The translations under genes and the position numbers were made by a program. Positions 63,026-64,000 of a stretch of DNA of 64,000 bases are shown piece by piece (within the stretch, counting starts at the first letter, position 1; each line of letters begins with the position of its first letter). The notes under the pieces are model-generated. The model saw nothing but the letters and a program-made list of their open reading frames with translations. It was not told where the DNA came from and made no database searches. Origin of the DNA: Rhodopirellula europaea 6C (GTDB lineage Bacteria; Planctomycetota; Planctomycetia; Pirellulales; Pirellulaceae); NCBI RefSeq assembly GCF_000338295.1, contig NZ_ANMO01000067.1, positions 1 through 64,000 on the forward strand. The letters are read 5' to 3'.

Positions 63026-64000
63026 TCACGCGCTTTGATCGAACAGCAATCCGTTGAGTGAACGACCTTGCCGGGAGGAAACACCAAACATCGATTGCAA
63101 ATTGGCCAAAGCGTCTTTCGTCACGTTGTAGGCATCCAGCGCGTCCACGTTTTCGCTGTCGTACTTTCCACCCGATGCCAGTTGAAACAGATCCGCCAGC
63201 GCGGTCTGGGTTGCTTCCAGCGTTGTACCAGTCAACGCCTCCATTTTAGAACTGCGATAGGACTCCGATGCGGACCCATTGGCGTTGATCGTGAAGTTGT
63301 CAAAACTGCCACGAAAACCTTCGGCGAGTTGGAAACCGATCCGCACGCCATCCTGCTCGAATTCGTATCGTCCGTCGACCTTGGTCACTTCTTGACCGTT
63401 CATTATGAACTGTTCGCGAGTCGCTGATGATCGGTAGGTACTGGGAGCACCAGTGCGACGTTGCACAGTGACCTCGGAATCGATTTCAAATGTGTCCAGG
63501 GCTCCTACAAACCCGTCAACAAACTCCAAGTCGATCGAACTCTCGCCGAGGGACACCTCGAACGTGTTGGTGGATGAAGTGTAGGTTTGGCCGTTGATGG
63601 TTGCTTGGCCGTCTTGCCCATAAGCGTTGCCGTTTCCATCTCCACCCGTGATAGAAAACTCATCTTCATCAGATCGCAAAGTGATGGGGTCAATCGCTCC
63701 CAGAAATCCAGTTTCGATATCAAATGTCATCACAGCGGAATCGATGGTGACACCAAATTCATCGCCATCCGCGACGAACGATTGACCATTGATAGTGGCC
63801 TCTGCATCGACTCCGTAAGCCGTACCGGTTTCATCACCTCCGGAAAGGTCAAAGGTACCGTCTGATGTGGTCACTTCAATCGAGTCGAACGTGCCTGTGA
63901 ACCCGGACTGCACGTCAAAAGAATACGATCCGAGTGAATCGGCATAGTCCACATGGTTCCCATCGGCCACGACGGATTCACCATTGATGGTCAATTGGGC
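63026..64000 (-). CDS. Partial protein with ~65-aa repeats, flagellar hook-associated/flagellin IN-motif-like
   Basis: The frame runs off the right edge; only the C-terminal ~324 residues are seen. Two similar ~65-residue units begin with TINGESVVADG and TINGQSFVADG, a third incomplete one with TINGQTYTSST, and each has FDVQSGF-, FDIETGF- or FVDGF-type cores. The units have a short AYGVDAEA- or AYGQDGQA-like end. TINGQ openings recall the flagellin IN motif of FliD and flagellins. The end (TQTALADLFQLASGGKYDSE, then VTKDALANLQSMFGVSSRQG) is helical. A flagellar filament or cap protein is possible, but the missing N terminus prevents certainty. Confidence 0.6.
   Translation of the reverse strand, partial: AQLTINGESVVADGNHVDYADSLGSYSFDVQSGFTGTFDSIEVTTSDGTFDLSGGDETGTAYGVDAEATINGQSFVADGDEFGVTIDSAVMTFDIETGFLGAIDPITLRSDEDEFSITGGDGNGNAYGQDGQATINGQTYTSSTNTFEVSLGESSIDLEFVDGFVGALDTFEIDSEVTVQRRTGAPSTYRSSATREQFIMNGQEVTKVDGRYEFEQDGVRIGFQLAEGFRGSFDNFTINANGSASESYRSSKMEALTGTTLEATQTALADLFQLASGGKYDSENVDALDAYNVTKDALANLQSMFGVSSRQGRSLNGLLFDQSA

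Noticed and set aside
1-64000. CRISPR array, rRNA operon or complete insertion sequence
   Set aside because: No regular direct repeats with spacers, no rRNA sequence and no DDE transposase gene were seen.

Overview
The window looks like a chromosomal segment of a marine planctomycete close to Rhodopirellula. This is inferred from gene content only. The lineage markers are a dockerin protein with a LEPR-XLL-like N terminus, PSD1/DUF1549-DUF1553 and DUF1501 proteins, a DUF1080 protein, an ECF sigma factor next to a Ser/Thr kinase, bacterial tetrahydromethanopterin C1 genes (fhc), and lipopolysaccharide Kdo genes. Genes lie on both strands in short operons. Many long antisense reading frames are shadows of the GC-rich codon pattern.

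Layout: 1-2505 is the right end of an integrative element (Toprim protein, 50-aa ORF, tyrosine recombinase) whose integrase gene runs into a tRNA-Asn gene at 2444-2516. Then come a SLOG/AbiGi-like unknown, a Cys-rich lipoprotein, a HIT protein and RadC with an extra N-terminal domain. Next are an asd/PII pair and an HTH protein (4-10 kb), a very large protein with a long acidic disordered segment, ComM, and a 1606-aa dockerin protein (10-21 kb). The 21-27 kb region holds a BON protein and the kdsD-kdsC-LptC/OstA-like operon. At 27-34 kb there are RDD, an Nramp-related transporter, a phosphoglucomutase and fhcA-fhcD-fhcC. At 35-45 kb there are ComEC, hemX-hemA, DUF1080, ECF sigma plus kinase, and a GT39-like membrane protein that overlaps the end of metH. 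At 45-56 kb there are metH, an amidohydrolase, ilvN-ilvC-DUF4254, and scpA-MBL-hemW. At 55-64 kb there are a PAS-AraC regulator, an NHL protein, PSD1, DUF1501, and the C-terminal part of a repeat-containing, flagellar-like protein that runs off the right edge.

The most striking signal that genes do not explain is a set of interspersed short palindromes. Most share one architecture: GTAG, a 7-9 bp stem, and a tri- to pentaloop. They lie mainly between convergent genes. At two places, opposed copies bound composite elements of about 125 bp with conserved ends and an unrelated middle, like BIME/REP structures mobilised by REP-associated tyrosine transposases. No such transposase is in the window. 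Other points of interest are a probable ATT-initiated dockerin gene, an attenuator-like leader upstream of ilvN, an Nramp-family protein lacking the canonical metal-binding motifs, and an fhc cluster without fhcB. I see no CRISPR array, no rRNA, and no complete insertion sequence.
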